A stretch of 24,758 bases of DNA from positions 1 through 24,758 of the forward strand of contig CAMVAG010000006.1 of the NCBI GenBank assembly GCA_947165405.1, written 5' to 3'. Positions 1-7,336 of this stretch are shown piece after piece. The position numbers and the translations under genes are program-made. Numbering within the stretch: position 1 is the stretch's first letter; the number at the start of each line of letters is the position of its first letter. The notes under the pieces are model-generated. The model saw only the letters and a list, made by a program, of their open reading frames with translations, had not been told where the DNA came from and ran no database searches. The stretch comes from an uncultured Selenomonadales bacterium (lineage in GTDB: Bacteria; Bacillota; Negativicutes; Selenomonadales; Selenomonadaceae).

Positions 1-2
1 GC

Positions 3-1286
3 GCCGATTTAAATAATCCCGACATCAAATGGATTATCTTCATCAATCCGCCTTACGCGACCGCCAACAATAAAAAAATTACGAATCCCGACGTTGACAA
101 GTCAAAAGTTTCTATGACAAAAGTTCGCAAACTTATGACGGAGGAAAATCTCGGCGAAGTCAGCCGTGAATTGTTTTCGCAATTTATTTATCGAATCAGT
201 AAAGAATTTTCTGCGCGGCAAGCTTGGCTCGGAATTTTTTCTAAGCTTACATATATAAACGCTAACAACGACCAAAAATTTCGCGACAAAGTCTTCCGAT
301 ATAAATTTGAACGCGGATTTATTTTCAGCTCGAAAAATTTTGACGGTTGCAACGGACAATTCCCAGTCGGCTTTTTGATTTGGAACCTCGCGGAAAATAT
401 TTCTTTGGAGGCTCAAGAAATTACTTTGGACGTTTACGACGAATCAATCGAAAAAATCTCAATGAAAACTTTTCAATCTGAAAATCGCGAAGAATTTTTA
501 AGCAAGTGGATTGACCGCCCGCCTTGTATAAAAAAATTTCCTCCATTGTCTGGTGCGTTTAATGTTGCTGCAAAAAATAAAGACCGTCGCGACAGAATTG
601 CAGAAAATTTTTTGGCTTCGTTTATGTGCAAAGGAAATGAATTTTCAAATCAAAATTTCACTGCGTTATTATCTGCGCCGTATGTAAGCGCGGGCGCAAT
701 GTCAATCACGCCGGAAAATTTTGAGCAGGCAATGATAGTGCACATGGTGCGCCGCCTGCCGAAAGCGACATGGCTCAACGACCGCGACCAATTCATGCAG
801 CCGACGAAAGAATTGCCCGGCGAATTTATAACGGACGCGGTGATATGGTCTTTGTTCGCGCCGTCGAATCAAACGGTGAGCTTGAGCAACGTGGAATACG
901 AGGGCGAGGTCTACCGCATGAAAAATAATTTTTATCCGTTCGAGTTGTCGGAGATAAAAAATTGGTCGTGTTCGTCGTCGGGAATCGGAATGCAAATCTT
1001 GAGAGCGACGGAAGACAGATTCGCGGCGAAGTGGATAAAAAATCACGCCTTGAGTTCGGAGGCGCGAGCGGTCTTGAATGCGGGACGAGAGATATACAAA
1101 AAATTTTATGAGGAACTTTCGCGCTTGAACGTTCGGAAATACAAGATAGAAGATTGGGACGCGGGCTGGTATCAAGTGCGAATGAGTTTGAACGCGAAAT
1201 TGAGCTTGGAAGAATTATCGGCGAAACTTTTGCCGCAGATATATGAGCTGGGCTTTTTGCGCGACGAGGTGCGATATTTTACTTAA
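3..1286 (+). CDS. DNA adenine methyltransferase, NPPY type, 5'-partial
   Basis: The reading frame is open to the left edge, so this is the 3' part of a longer gene; the ATG at 114 is internal. The visible 427 residues begin just before the catalytic motif IV of amino-methyltransferases, NPPY, at visible residues 15-18 (FINPPYAT). The SAM-binding FxGxG motif must lie outside the window. The rest (about 400 residues) would be the target-recognition and C-terminal region of an N6-adenine methyltransferase; I recognise no further domain, and no nuclease motif. Known of the family: NPPY enzymes methylate adenine N6, either as part of a restriction-modification system or alone. Whether a partner nuclease exists upstream cannot be seen; downstream there is none. 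Composition is AT-rich with many A/T tracts, like its neighbours. Methyltransferase class is fairly sure, subtype unknown. Confidence 0.75.
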   Translation, partial: ADLNNPDIKWIIFINPPYATANNKKITNPDVDKSKVSMTKVRKLMTEENLGEVSRELFSQFIYRISKEFSARQAWLGIFSKLTYINANNDQKFRDKVFRYKFERGFIFSSKNFDGCNGQFPVGFLIWNLAENISLEAQEITLDVYDESIEKISMKTFQSENREEFLSKWIDRPPCIKKFPPLSGAFNVAAKNKDRRDRIAENFLASFMCKGNEFSNQNFTALLSAPYVSAGAMSITPENFEQAMIVHMVRRLPKATWLNDRDQFMQPTKELPGEFITDAVIWSLFAPSNQTVSLSNVEYEGEVYRMKNNFYPFELSEIKNWSCSSSGIGMQILRATEDRFAAKWIKNHALSSEARAVLNAGREIYKKFYEELSRLNVRKYKIEDWDAGWYQVRMSLNAKLSLEELSAKLLPQIYELGFLRDEVRYFT

Positions 1287-1299
1287 AAAATTTTCAAAC

Positions 1300-1337
1300 A
1301 AAAAACCCGTCACTCTGTTTGAGCGCGGGCTTTTTTA
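1300..1337. terminator. Bidirectional terminator between convergent genes
   Basis: A run AAAAACCCG (1301-1309) faces CGGGCTTTTTT (1326-1336), a stem with one bulged C, with a short CTC/GAG extension inside the loop and T-tracts on both strands. It lies between the end of the methyltransferase gene and the end of rlmD, whose TAA stop (1335-1337) falls within the T-tract. It could therefore serve both genes. Confidence 0.6.
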
Positions 1338-2726
1338 TTTCTTGACGATTTGAGCGACGGCCTCGACGTGAGAGGTGAACGGGAACATATCGACGGGCTG
1401 AATTTTTTTTGTACGATAGCCGAGTTCGTCGAGGATTTTTAAATCGCGGGCAAGCGTTGCGGGATTGCATGAAACGTAAATAATTTTGTCGGTCTCCATT
1501 GCCGCGAAGGTCTCCAAAACTTTTTTATCACAACCTGCGCGGGGCGGGTCGGTAACAATCACGTCGGGGAAGTGCAAAGATTCGGCGAGGCGCGGCAAAA
1601 CTTTCACGGCATCGCCCACAAAAAATTCGACGTTGCGGATATTGTTTTCGCGAGCATTTCTTTTCGCGTCGGCAATCGCGGAACTTACAATTTCAGTGCC
1701 GTAAACCCTGTGAGCTTGTCGGGCAAAGAGGAGCGCAAAAGTTCCCGTGCCGCAGTAAGCGTCGACGACAATTTCTCCGCCCTCCATATCCGCGAAGTCC
1801 AAAGCCGTCTTGTAAAGAATTTCGGCTTGCGAGGTGTTGACTTGGAAAAACGAACGCGCCGAGATATTGAACTTAAGCCCGCCGATTTTGTCATGGATTG
1901 TGGGCTTGCCGAATAAAATTTTCGTATCGCGACCGAGAATCACGTTGTTGTGAAAAGTCTGGACGTTTTGTTGAATGCTCGTGACTTCGGGCAATTCGTT
2001 TCTCAAGGCGCGGACAAAATTTTTTTCGTTGGGAAAATTTTTCGAAGCGGTCACGAGGACAATCATCAATTCTCCGTCGCAACCGACGCGCCCCATGACG
2101 TGCCGCAAAAATCCTCTGTGCGTGTCCTCGTCGTAAGGTTGAAGATTAAATTTTTTTGCGACGTTGCGGACGGCGGCGAGGATTTTATCGTTGCCGGCGT
2201 TTTGAATCAGGCAAGAGTTCGTGTCGATAATTTTGTGGCTGCCGCGAGCGTAGCAACCGATTTGCAAATTTTTTCCGACGGGGAACTGCATTTTATTCCG
2301 ATAGCGCAGAGGATTTTCCATGCCGAGCGTCTCAAAAATTTTAACGTCTTTGATTTTCCCGATACGTTCAATCGCGTCGACGACCTGTTGACGTTTCCAC
2401 TTCAGCTGCGCGGGATAACTCAAATGTTGAAGCTGACAGCCGCCGCAATTTTTATACAGCGGGCAGAGAGGCTCGACGCGCTCTGAAGAATTTTTGACGA
2501 CTTCGACAAGCCGACCGACCGCATAATTTTTTTTGCGTGCCTCAATCTCGACGCGAACCTCTTCGCCGGGCAATGCGCCTTCGACAAAAACAATTAGGAA
2601 TTTGGAATTAGGAATTAGGAATTGATTTTCGTCTTCATTCCTCATTCCTAATTCCTCATTACTAATTGCTTTTCCGACGCCCTCGCCCGACGAGCCGAGT
2701 CCGTGAATTTTAATAAGCTGTTGCAT
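1335..2726 (-). CDS. rlmD: 23S rRNA (uracil-5-)-methyltransferase, RlmD/RumA family
   Basis: 463 residues. An N-terminal TRAM-like RNA-binding region is followed by the four [4Fe-4S] cysteines C88, C94, C97 and C172. The SAM-binding motif is DAYCGTGTF (about 322-330), followed by the family motif DPPRAGC (393-399) and the nucleophile C420 in YVSCNP, with E455 as candidate general base. The family methylates uracil C5 in 23S rRNA; Firmicutes often have RlmCD, which modifies two positions, and I cannot separate these from sequence. Start ATG 2726 has GAGGG 8-13 nt upstream and overlaps the end of ribF by 17 bp, so the two are co-translated. Odd: residues about 22-45 are encoded by a palindromic 7-bp-periodic repeat inserted in frame into the TRAM region; the flanks (GEGVGKA and VFVEGALPGE) would join into a normal family sequence without it. 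Confidence 0.92.
   Translation of the reverse strand: MQQLIKIHGLGSSGEGVGKAISNEELGMRNEDENQFLIPNSKFLIVFVEGALPGEEVRVEIEARKKNYAVGRLVEVVKNSSERVEPLCPLYKNCGGCQLQHLSYPAQLKWKRQQVVDAIERIGKIKDVKIFETLGMENPLRYRNKMQFPVGKNLQIGCYARGSHKIIDTNSCLIQNAGNDKILAAVRNVAKKFNLQPYDEDTHRGFLRHVMGRVGCDGELMIVLVTASKNFPNEKNFVRALRNELPEVTSIQQNVQTFHNNVILGRDTKILFGKPTIHDKIGGLKFNISARSFFQVNTSQAEILYKTALDFADMEGGEIVVDAYCGTGTFALLFARQAHRVYGTEIVSSAIADAKRNARENNIRNVEFFVGDAVKVLPRLAESLHFPDVIVTDPPRAGCDKKVLETFAAMETDKIIYVSCNPATLARDLKILDELGYRTKKIQPVDMFPFTSHVEAVAQIVKK
2591..2668. repeat. Heptamer hairpin repeat, copy A (inside rlmD)
   Basis: Four units of the ATTAGGA type (ATTAGGA, ATTTGGA, ATTAGGA, ATTAGGA) are followed, after a short spacer, by the complementary series CATTCCT, CATTCCT, AATTCCT, CATTACT. 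The ends CAATTAG and CTAATTG are exact inverted repeats. The element is 78 bp, a multiple of three, and lies wholly in the rlmD coding frame without a stop. It belongs to the same family as the copies at 3652, 6144, 6782, 7643, 9447 and 10577. Confidence 0.85.
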
Positions 2727-3633
2727 TTCGCATAACCCTCAAGTCTTCGTTCAGTTGAGCTTTTAAATCTTCGACGGAGGAAAAAATTTTTTCGTCGCGC
2801 AGCTTGTCGATAAAGCTCACGAAAATTTCCTCGCCGTAGATGTCGCCGCTGAAGTTGTCGATAAAAACTTCCAACCGCCGCTTGGCAACTTTGAAAGTCG
2901 GATTGTCGCCGATGTTCGCGATGCCGTTGAAAAATTTTTCGCGAACCTTGACGCGAACGATATACGCGCCGTTTGGAAGCATTGCCCTGTGGTCGCCGAT
3001 TTCCAAGTTGGCAGTCGGGAAGCCGATTTTGCGTCCGCGTTTGTCGCCGTTGACGACCTCGCCGGCATAAATGAAATTTCTTCCCAGAAGCTGATTCGCC
3101 GAAGACAATTCGCCCGCCGCAATCAACGCCCGAATCCTCGTGCTGCTTACGATTTTTCTTTCGACCGTGAAAGTTTGACAGACTTCCGCCTTGAAGCCGA
3201 AATTTTCAGCCTCGCGCAGAAGCATGCGTCCGTTGCCGCGACCGAACCTCCCGAAAGTATAATTTGGACCGGTGACGACGTAAGCGGGCGCGATTTTTTC
3301 TTGGAGGAGTTCCAAAAATTCTTCGGGCGATTTTCGGCTGAACTCTTTCGTGAATTGAATTTCAATCAGCACCTCGACGCCGAGCTCCGAAAAAATTTCG
3401 CGGCGAAGATTTTTGCTGCCAATCATGAGCGGCGCGTCGTCGGGCGCGATAACAGTCAACGGGTGATTCGAAAAGGTAAAGACAATCGCCGTGCCCGAAA
3501 TTTTTTTTGCGATGTCGATTGCGTGACGGATAACGGCAGCGTGCCCCAAGTGAACGCCGTCGAACATGCCGAGCGCGACGACCGGGCGCGGATATTTTTT
3601 TGTCAAGCCGATAACTTTTTTTATAATCTCCAA
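2710..3633 (-). CDS. ribF: Bifunctional riboflavin kinase / FAD synthetase
   Basis: 307 residues from the TTG at 3633, chosen because GGAGGG sits 6 nt upstream. A longer in-frame ATG at 3699 would begin inside a repeat and add residues that do not look like the family. The N-terminal FMN adenylyltransferase domain shows GMFDGVHLGH (22-31) and SSTRIR (163-168). The C-terminal flavokinase domain shows GRKIGFPTANL (200-210), then GNPTF-like NIGDNPTF and the FIDNF segment. Together they convert riboflavin to FMN and then FAD in the cytoplasm. Length is normal (about 305-315). The 3' end overlaps rlmD by 17 bp, so the two form a leftward pair; in many bacteria ribF instead follows truB. A heptamer hairpin (3652-3722) lies just upstream of the ribosome binding site. 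Confidence 0.95.
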   Translation of the reverse strand: MEIIKKVIGLTKKYPRPVVALGMFDGVHLGHAAVIRHAIDIAKKISGTAIVFTFSNHPLTVIAPDDAPLMIGSKNLRREIFSELGVEVLIEIQFTKEFSRKSPEEFLELLQEKIAPAYVVTGPNYTFGRFGRGNGRMLLREAENFGFKAEVCQTFTVERKIVSSTRIRALIAAGELSSANQLLGRNFIYAGEVVNGDKRGRKIGFPTANLEIGDHRAMLPNGAYIVRVKVREKFFNGIANIGDNPTFKVAKRRLEVFIDNFSGDIYGEEIFVSFIDKLRDEKIFSSVEDLKAQLNEDLRVMRNATAY

Positions 3634-3651
3634 ACAAACACCCTCCGAAAG

Positions 3652-3722
3652 GCAATGCGTAATTCGTAATGCGCAATTGGAAATCGAATCATTACGCATT
3701 ACGCATTGCGCATTCCTAATTG
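3652..3722. repeat. Heptamer hairpin repeat, copy B (upstream of ribF)
   Basis: Units TGCGTAA, TTCGTAA, TGCGCAA, TTGGAAA lead into the complementary TTACGCA, TTACGCA, TTGCGCA, TTCCTAA. The outer ends GCAAT and ATTGC are inverted. The core heptamer differs from copy A (GCGTAAT rather than AGGAATT), but the period, hairpin form and end sequence AATTGC are the same. It fills the whole gap between the 4359-3727 gene and ribF, and could be a transcript-level stem in the leftward transcript. Confidence 0.85.
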
Positions 3723-3726
3723 CTTT

Positions 3727-4359
3727 TTAATCGCCCAGAGCCGAACGTATCGCCGAAATTTCTTGCGCGGTGAATAATCCTTCGGGCGATTCGCGAATCA
3801 TTATGTCTTGAAGTCGAAGGCGCAACGTTTCCAATTCGACGGGCGGCGTCGCTGCTTGAGCCGATAAATATATCGTTCGTGTTTGCGCGTCGACGTATGC
3901 TTGAGTTTTGCGAATCACGACGTCAACCAAATCGCGATTTTCTTTGTCGAGAGTTTGCGGCGAGGTGAGGTTATAAATTTTTACTTGCTCATCAACCGAC
4001 TCTTGCTCCAACTCTTTCAGCCGAAGATAAATCGCCTCCGAATTGAAACTTTGCGCGTCGGTCGTCTTCAAGCCGTCAAGGATGTTGTGATACGATTGCC
4101 AATTTCGGTCGAGGCGTTCAATATCCTTTTGATAAGCCGCGTACCATTCGCCGAAAATTTTTTGCCGCTCCTGCAAGTCCTCAAGTTGCGCACGAGTGAT
4201 TTCCTGTTGCCGAACTTGTTGCCCGTGAATGAAAGCACTCGCGCCGAACACGACGATTAACAGCGTGCAAATCAGCAGAAAAGTTTTTCGCGTCGGGGAA
4301 AATTTATACAGCACAGCCAACGCGATAACTGCCGCCGCGATTAAAATCACGTAAATCAT
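3727..4359 (-). CDS. Membrane protein of unknown function, two N-terminal helices
   Basis: 210 residues; I do not recognise a family. Two hydrophobic segments (about residues 2-18 and 27-46) are separated by a short basic stretch (SPTRK). They are followed by a Q/E/R-rich, probably helical and coiled-coil region (about 47-105) and a polar C-terminal half. This suggests a small inner-membrane protein with both helices at the N-terminus and a soluble domain on one side. The start ATG overlaps the stop of the upstream flavoprotein gene by 4 bp (ATGA), and there is no clear ribosome binding site of its own, so translation is probably coupled. Its place as the last gene of a hydrolase-flavoprotein-membrane protein operon hints at a shared role, but none can be named. 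Confidence 0.8.
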   Translation of the reverse strand: MIYVILIAAAVIALAVLYKFSPTRKTFLLICTLLIVVFGASAFIHGQQVRQQEITRAQLEDLQERQKIFGEWYAAYQKDIERLDRNWQSYHNILDGLKTTDAQSFNSEAIYLRLKELEQESVDEQVKIYNLTSPQTLDKENRDLVDVVIRKTQAYVDAQTRTIYLSAQAATPPVELETLRLRLQDIMIRESPEGLFTAQEISAIRSALGD

Positions 4360-5003
4360 TTCAAAATCAAATCGCGCCCGATTTCATAAGCCGCCTGACA
4401 ATCTTCGGCGAAATGTTTTTCTTTGTAAGCGAATTTTTTTTCGGGGTCGAAGATTGAACTTTCATAGCGCGAATAATCTTTGAATTGAACGGTATCATAG
4501 GCGCGGAGAACTTTCGGCGCGACGCCCAAAATTTTTTCCGTGAAAGTTTCGTACATGCCGAGCCGCTGCTTCATGCCGAAGAATTCAAAATGTTTTTCGG
4601 TCATGTTCATCGTGTAGATAAATGCGCTCGGAAGTTTTTTCGGGAAGACGGTCGGAATTTCTTCGCTGTAAATGTAATTCGAAAAGAACAGCCGCTCAAT
4701 GAAAGCAATCATGCCCGCCGAAAGATTCATAAAATAAATCGGCGAACCGAAAATAATCGCGTCGGCATTTTTGATTTTCTCCAAGACGGGCGAAAGGTCG
4801 TCTTTCATGGCGCAGGAGCCGTGCGGACGACTTTTCAACTTGCAGGCGAAACAACTCGTGCAGCCTTTGAAGTTCAGCGAATAAAGATTAATCATTTCGG
4901 TTGACGCGCCCGCCTCTTCGGCACCTTTCACGGCGTGTTGAAGAAGTTGCGCGGTGTTCCAATTTTTTCTCGGACTGCCGTTGATTGCAATTAAATTTTT
5001 CAT
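4356..5003 (-). CDS. Flavodoxin-like NAD(P)H-dependent FMN reductase, Cys-rich
   Basis: 215 residues of the NADPH-dependent FMN reductase / iron-sulfur flavoprotein class. The phosphate-binding loop is NGSPRKNWNTAQL (8-20), which contacts FMN phosphate in this fold, and GSPIYF is the second flavin loop (about residue 91). Four cysteines C48, C51, C54 and C64 (C-x2-C-x2-C-x9-C) sit where iron-sulfur flavoproteins carry their cluster motif, though the last spacing is longer than the compact motif I know. A bound [4Fe-4S] cluster is therefore possible but not shown. The start ATG has GGAGGG 8 nt upstream, inside the end of the hydrolase gene, and overlaps that gene's stop by 4 bp. Likely a cytoplasmic electron-transfer or quinone/xenobiotic reductase; substrate unknown. 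Confidence 0.88.
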   Translation of the reverse strand: MKNLIAINGSPRKNWNTAQLLQHAVKGAEEAGASTEMINLYSLNFKGCTSCFACKLKSRPHGSCAMKDDLSPVLEKIKNADAIIFGSPIYFMNLSAGMIAFIERLFFSNYIYSEEIPTVFPKKLPSAFIYTMNMTEKHFEFFGMKQRLGMYETFTEKILGVAPKVLRAYDTVQFKDYSRYESSIFDPEKKFAYKEKHFAEDCQAAYEIGRDLILK

Positions 5004-6139
5004 GTCAAGCCCTCCTCAAGTTCAAACCAATGCTCAAAAATTTTTCCGTCAAAGTTTATAAGCTCACCGATTCGCGGCGTCAACAGCTCGTAAGATTTTC
5101 TTTCGCTCGCGGCAAGCAAATCTTTATAAGGCTCGTTCCACTTGTGTCTTGCAAGCGCGAACTTCCCCGAATGAATCGGCACAACTTTTTTTGCGTGAAT
5201 GTCCTCCGAAGCCTGCGCGGTCTCGTTCGGCAAAAGGTGTATCGCGTGCCAAGCAAGATTATATTGCCCGTTTTCCATGAATGCCAAATCGAAGCCGCCG
5301 AATTTTTTTCCGATGTCTTTGAAGTGATTGGAGTAGCCGCCGTCGCCCGAACAAAAAATTTTTCGTTCAGCCGTCACAAAGGCAAAGGCGCACCACTCGG
5401 TAGGATTTTTTGTGAGCATGCGCCCGGAAAAATGTTGGCTCGGCAAAATGTGCGCCGTCAGCCCGTGCCCGAAGTCAATCACCGAATCCCAATCCTCTTC
5501 GATAATTTTTTCGGTGTCGAAGCCCCATTGCTCAAAATATTCTCCGACGCCCAGAGGACACAGGATGGTTTTAATTTTCGGCTTGAGCGCGATAATCGAC
5601 GGGTAATCCAAATGATCCCAGTGGTCGTGAGTTATCGCGAGAATGTCAATCGTCGGGAAGTCGTTCGCCGAATAAACGTTGCTGCCGGCGAAAGCGCGAT
5701 TGACAAAGAAAATCGGCGAGGCATAATCTGAAAAGACAGGGTCGAGCAAAATTTTTCTTCCGCCGAGCTGAAGATAAATCGTCGAGTGTCCCATCCAAAT
5801 CGCGCAGTCGTCATTGCCGAGAGATTTTAAATCGGTCTTGGCATTCGGTATCGGCATGGGCGGCACGAGCCCGGACTTATCGCCGAATAAAAATTTCCAC
5901 GTCGCAACAAATCGATTTTCTTTTTCTTTAACATCGTCGCTCATAATTTTAACGGGCGTCAAACATTCAAAGTGGTCGTTGAAGTAATGCGGCGAGGTTA
6001 AAATTTTTTCGAGCCTTGAGCCCGAAGGCAGCCTCCCGAATTCGGGACGATTCACGTAATAAAAAATTCCTCCGCCCGCCAAAGCCGCAGCACCCGCTCC
6101 GCCGATTAAAATGTTCCGAATAAAATTTCTTCTGTTCAT
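5000..6139 (-). CDS. Metallo-beta-lactamase-fold hydrolase, NAPE-PLD/UlaG-like, Tat-type N-terminus
   Basis: 379 residues. The N-terminus NRRNFIRN followed by a Gly/Ala-rich hydrophobic stretch (about 10-28) resembles a Tat signal or membrane anchor, so the protein probably acts outside the cytoplasmic membrane. The metal-binding set of the MBL fold is complete: HDHWDH (H171, H173, D175, H176), H236 in PSQHFSGR, D266 in SGDGGY and H323 in PIHSGKF. WMGHST (115-120) and the PSQHFSGR loop are typical of the NAPE-phospholipase D / UlaG-like branch, whose bacterial members act on phosphodiesters or lactones; the substrate here is unknown. It is the first gene of a three-gene leftward operon (ATGA overlaps). 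The Shine-Dalgarno AGGA, 6-9 nt before the ATG, is supplied by the heptamer repeat at 6144-6172. Confidence 0.88.
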   Translation of the reverse strand: MNRRNFIRNILIGGAGAAALAGGGIFYYVNRPEFGRLPSGSRLEKILTSPHYFNDHFECLTPVKIMSDDVKEKENRFVATWKFLFGDKSGLVPPMPIPNAKTDLKSLGNDDCAIWMGHSTIYLQLGGRKILLDPVFSDYASPIFFVNRAFAGSNVYSANDFPTIDILAITHDHWDHLDYPSIIALKPKIKTILCPLGVGEYFEQWGFDTEKIIEEDWDSVIDFGHGLTAHILPSQHFSGRMLTKNPTEWCAFAFVTAERKIFCSGDGGYSNHFKDIGKKFGGFDLAFMENGQYNLAWHAIHLLPNETAQASEDIHAKKVVPIHSGKFALARHKWNEPYKDLLAASERKSYELLTPRIGELINFDGKIFEHWFELEEGLT

Positions 6140-6143
6140 TAAA

Positions 6144-6172
6144 TTCCTGACTCCTAATCGCTAATCGCTGAC
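6144..6172 (-). repeat. Heptamer repeat, copy C (single arm, upstream of hydrolase gene)
   Basis: On the plus strand the units are TCCTGAC, TCCTAAT, CGCTAAT, CGCTGAC. Read on the minus strand, the direction of the hydrolase gene, this is a series of GTCAGCG/ATTAGCG/ATTAGGA/GTCAGGA units, the last of which places AGGA 5 nt before the start codon at 6139. Only one arm is present, so no long hairpin forms. Confidence 0.75.
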
Positions 6173-6267
6173 CTTTAAAAGAATATCAGCTGAAAAATTT
6201 TTTGGCAAGTGTAAAGGGGAATCATAATTCGTGTTGAAGAATAAACCTGCAATTTTTTTCCTCAAGG

Positions 6268-6296
6268 TTGAAGAAAATTTTTCTATAGTGTACAAT
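6268..6296 (+). promoter_or_regulatory. Putative sigma-70-type promoter for flgB operon
   Basis: TTGAAG (6268-6273), a 17-nt spacer and TACAAT (6291-6296) match the housekeeping consensus at 4/6 and 5/6. It lies about 60 nt before the flgB start in the divergent region between the hydrolase gene and flgB. I saw no convincing sigma-28 or sigma-54 flagellar promoter in this gap. Confidence 0.5.
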
Positions 6297-6357
6297 CAAT
6301 CTTGAATTTTTCAGATTGTGATTGAGCAGATATAGCAGAAAGGTGAGTGAACCGGGC

Positions 6358-6783
6358 GTGCTTGAACAGATTCTTAATACGAACAATTTTAATTACCTGC
6401 CGCGAGCAATGACGGCAGCGACAATTCGGCAGGAAGTCATCGCCAACAATCTTGCAAATGTGAACACGCCGAACTATCGAAAGTCTGTCGTGGAATTTGA
6501 AGAACTCTTGGCGCGAGAAATTTACGGCGAAGAACCCGACGGGAAATTGAAAATGGTAAAGACTCATAAAAAACATTTGCCTGCCGAGCCGCTGAACTTT
6601 CACGCCGAGCCGACAATCTTCGAAGACAACACGACAATCATGCGCACCGACGACAACAACGTCGACATTGATATTGAAATGGCTTCGCTTTCAAAAAATC
6701 AAATCTACTACAACGCAATGGTAACGGAGCTTAGCGGTCACGTCACGCGCCTGAAAAATGCGATAACAAGCAACGGACAATGA
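6358..6783 (+). CDS. flgB: Flagellar basal-body proximal rod protein FlgB
   Basis: 141 residues from the GTG at 6358. This start was chosen because the family's conserved sequence begins here (VLEQILNTNN) and AAAGGTGAG lies about 11 nt upstream; an earlier in-frame TTG at 6322 adds only an unrelated 12-residue tail. The rod signature ANNLANVNTPNYR (about residues 34-46) is the N-terminal flagellar rod motif, and the C-terminus is the usual amphipathic helix for rod assembly. FlgB forms the proximal rod in the periplasm on top of FliE and is exported by the flagellar type III system without a cleaved signal. It is the first gene of the flagellar operon, followed by flgC after a heptamer repeat. 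Confidence 0.95.
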   Translation: MLEQILNTNNFNYLPRAMTAATIRQEVIANNLANVNTPNYRKSVVEFEELLAREIYGEEPDGKLKMVKTHKKHLPAEPLNFHAEPTIFEDNTTIMRTDDNNVDIDIEMASLSKNQIYYNAMVTELSGHVTRLKNAITSNGQ

Positions 6784-6804
6784 TTAGTGGTTAGTGATTA
6801 GGAG
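6782..6804 (+). repeat. Heptamer repeat, copy D (flgB-flgC)
   Basis: TGATTAG, TGGTTAG, TGATTAG then GAG. The last unit merges with the flgC ribosome binding site: the AGGAG starting in the third unit stands about 8 nt before the flgC ATG. One arm only; same TTAGTGG-type unit as copy F. Confidence 0.7.
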
Positions 6805-6812
6805 AAATTTAA

Positions 6813-7262
6813 ATGGGACTCTTTTTTGGAATTGATGCTTCGGCTTCGGGCTTGACTGCCGAACGCTTGAGGATGGATGTTATTTCAAACAATATCGCCA
6901 ACTCAAACACGACACGCACCGAAAACGGCGGAGCTTACAAGCGTCGTTACGTCGTCTTTGAACCTCGAACACGCGAGCCGAAAACTTTTGAAAAAGCTTT
7001 GCAACAGGCAGTCGGTTTGAGCCGTCAAACAGGCGAGGGCGTTCGTGCCGTTTCGATTATGGAAGACGATACGCAAGGGCCTCTGGTTTACGACCCCGGT
7101 CACCCCGACGCCAACGCCGAAGGCTACGTCGAAAAACCCAACGTCAATATCGTAGCCGAGATGGTCGACATGATAACCGCCCAACGCGCTTACGAGGCAA
7201 ACGCCACTGCAATCACGGCGGCAAAAGCTATGGCAAGCAAGGCTCTTGACATAGGCAGATAA
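6813..7262 (+). CDS. flgC: Flagellar basal-body rod protein FlgC
   Basis: 149 residues, normal for the family. Starts MGLFFGIDASASGLTAER, with the rod motif DVISNNIANSNTTRT (about 24-38) and the conserved C-terminal NVNIVAEMVDMITAQRAYEAN segment (about 115-135) that forms the rod coiled coil. FlgC is a proximal rod subunit that stacks with FlgB and FlgF and is exported through the flagellar type III apparatus. The ATG at 6813 has AGGAG upstream, formed in part by the heptamer repeat. It is followed not by fliE directly but by a 74-bp gap holding a strong promoter. Confidence 0.97.
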   Translation: MGLFFGIDASASGLTAERLRMDVISNNIANSNTTRTENGGAYKRRYVVFEPRTREPKTFEKALQQAVGLSRQTGEGVRAVSIMEDDTQGPLVYDPGHPDANAEGYVEKPNVNIVAEMVDMITAQRAYEANATAITAAKAMASKALDIGR

Positions 7263-7269
7263 AAAATAT

Positions 7270-7298
7270 TTGATATTATTTTGTCAAGCATTTATAAT
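7270..7298 (+). promoter_or_regulatory. Internal promoter before fliE
   Basis: TTGATA (7270-7275), exactly 17 nt, then TATAAT (7293-7298): 5/6 and 6/6 matches to the housekeeping consensus. It lies in the flgC-fliE gap and could give fliE and the MS-ring/switch/export-ATPase genes a transcription start of their own within the operon. Confidence 0.6.
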
Positions 7299-7336
7299 CG
7301 TTAATTGAAAGAGTTGACGAAGGGGAAGGTGATACG

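Noticed and set aside
702..1175. 157-codon frame on the minus strand inside the methyltransferase gene
   Set aside because: Antisense shadow: no ribosome binding site, low-complexity Arg/Phe-rich translation, and the plus frame carries NPPY and runs on.
1950..2486. 178-codon plus-strand frame opposite rlmD
   Set aside because: Antisense of a gene with a complete set of catalytic motifs; no start signals.
2591..2668. Insertion sequence or classical MITE in rlmD
   Set aside because: No transposase, and no target-site duplication that I could define. The interior is entirely heptamers, so I kept it as a repeat only.
3634..3699. Longer start for ribF
   Set aside because: It lies in a heptamer repeat and precedes GGAGGG, which fits TTG 3633 exactly.
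6322..6357. Longer start (TTG) for flgB
   Set aside because: The added residues are not FlgB-like, and the AAAGGTGAG lies after that start.
6140..6357. Sigma-28 or sigma-54 flagellar promoter before flgB
   Set aside because: I looked for TAAA-N15-GCCGATAA and TGGCAC-N5-TTGC patterns and saw none convincing; only a sigma-70-type pair fits.
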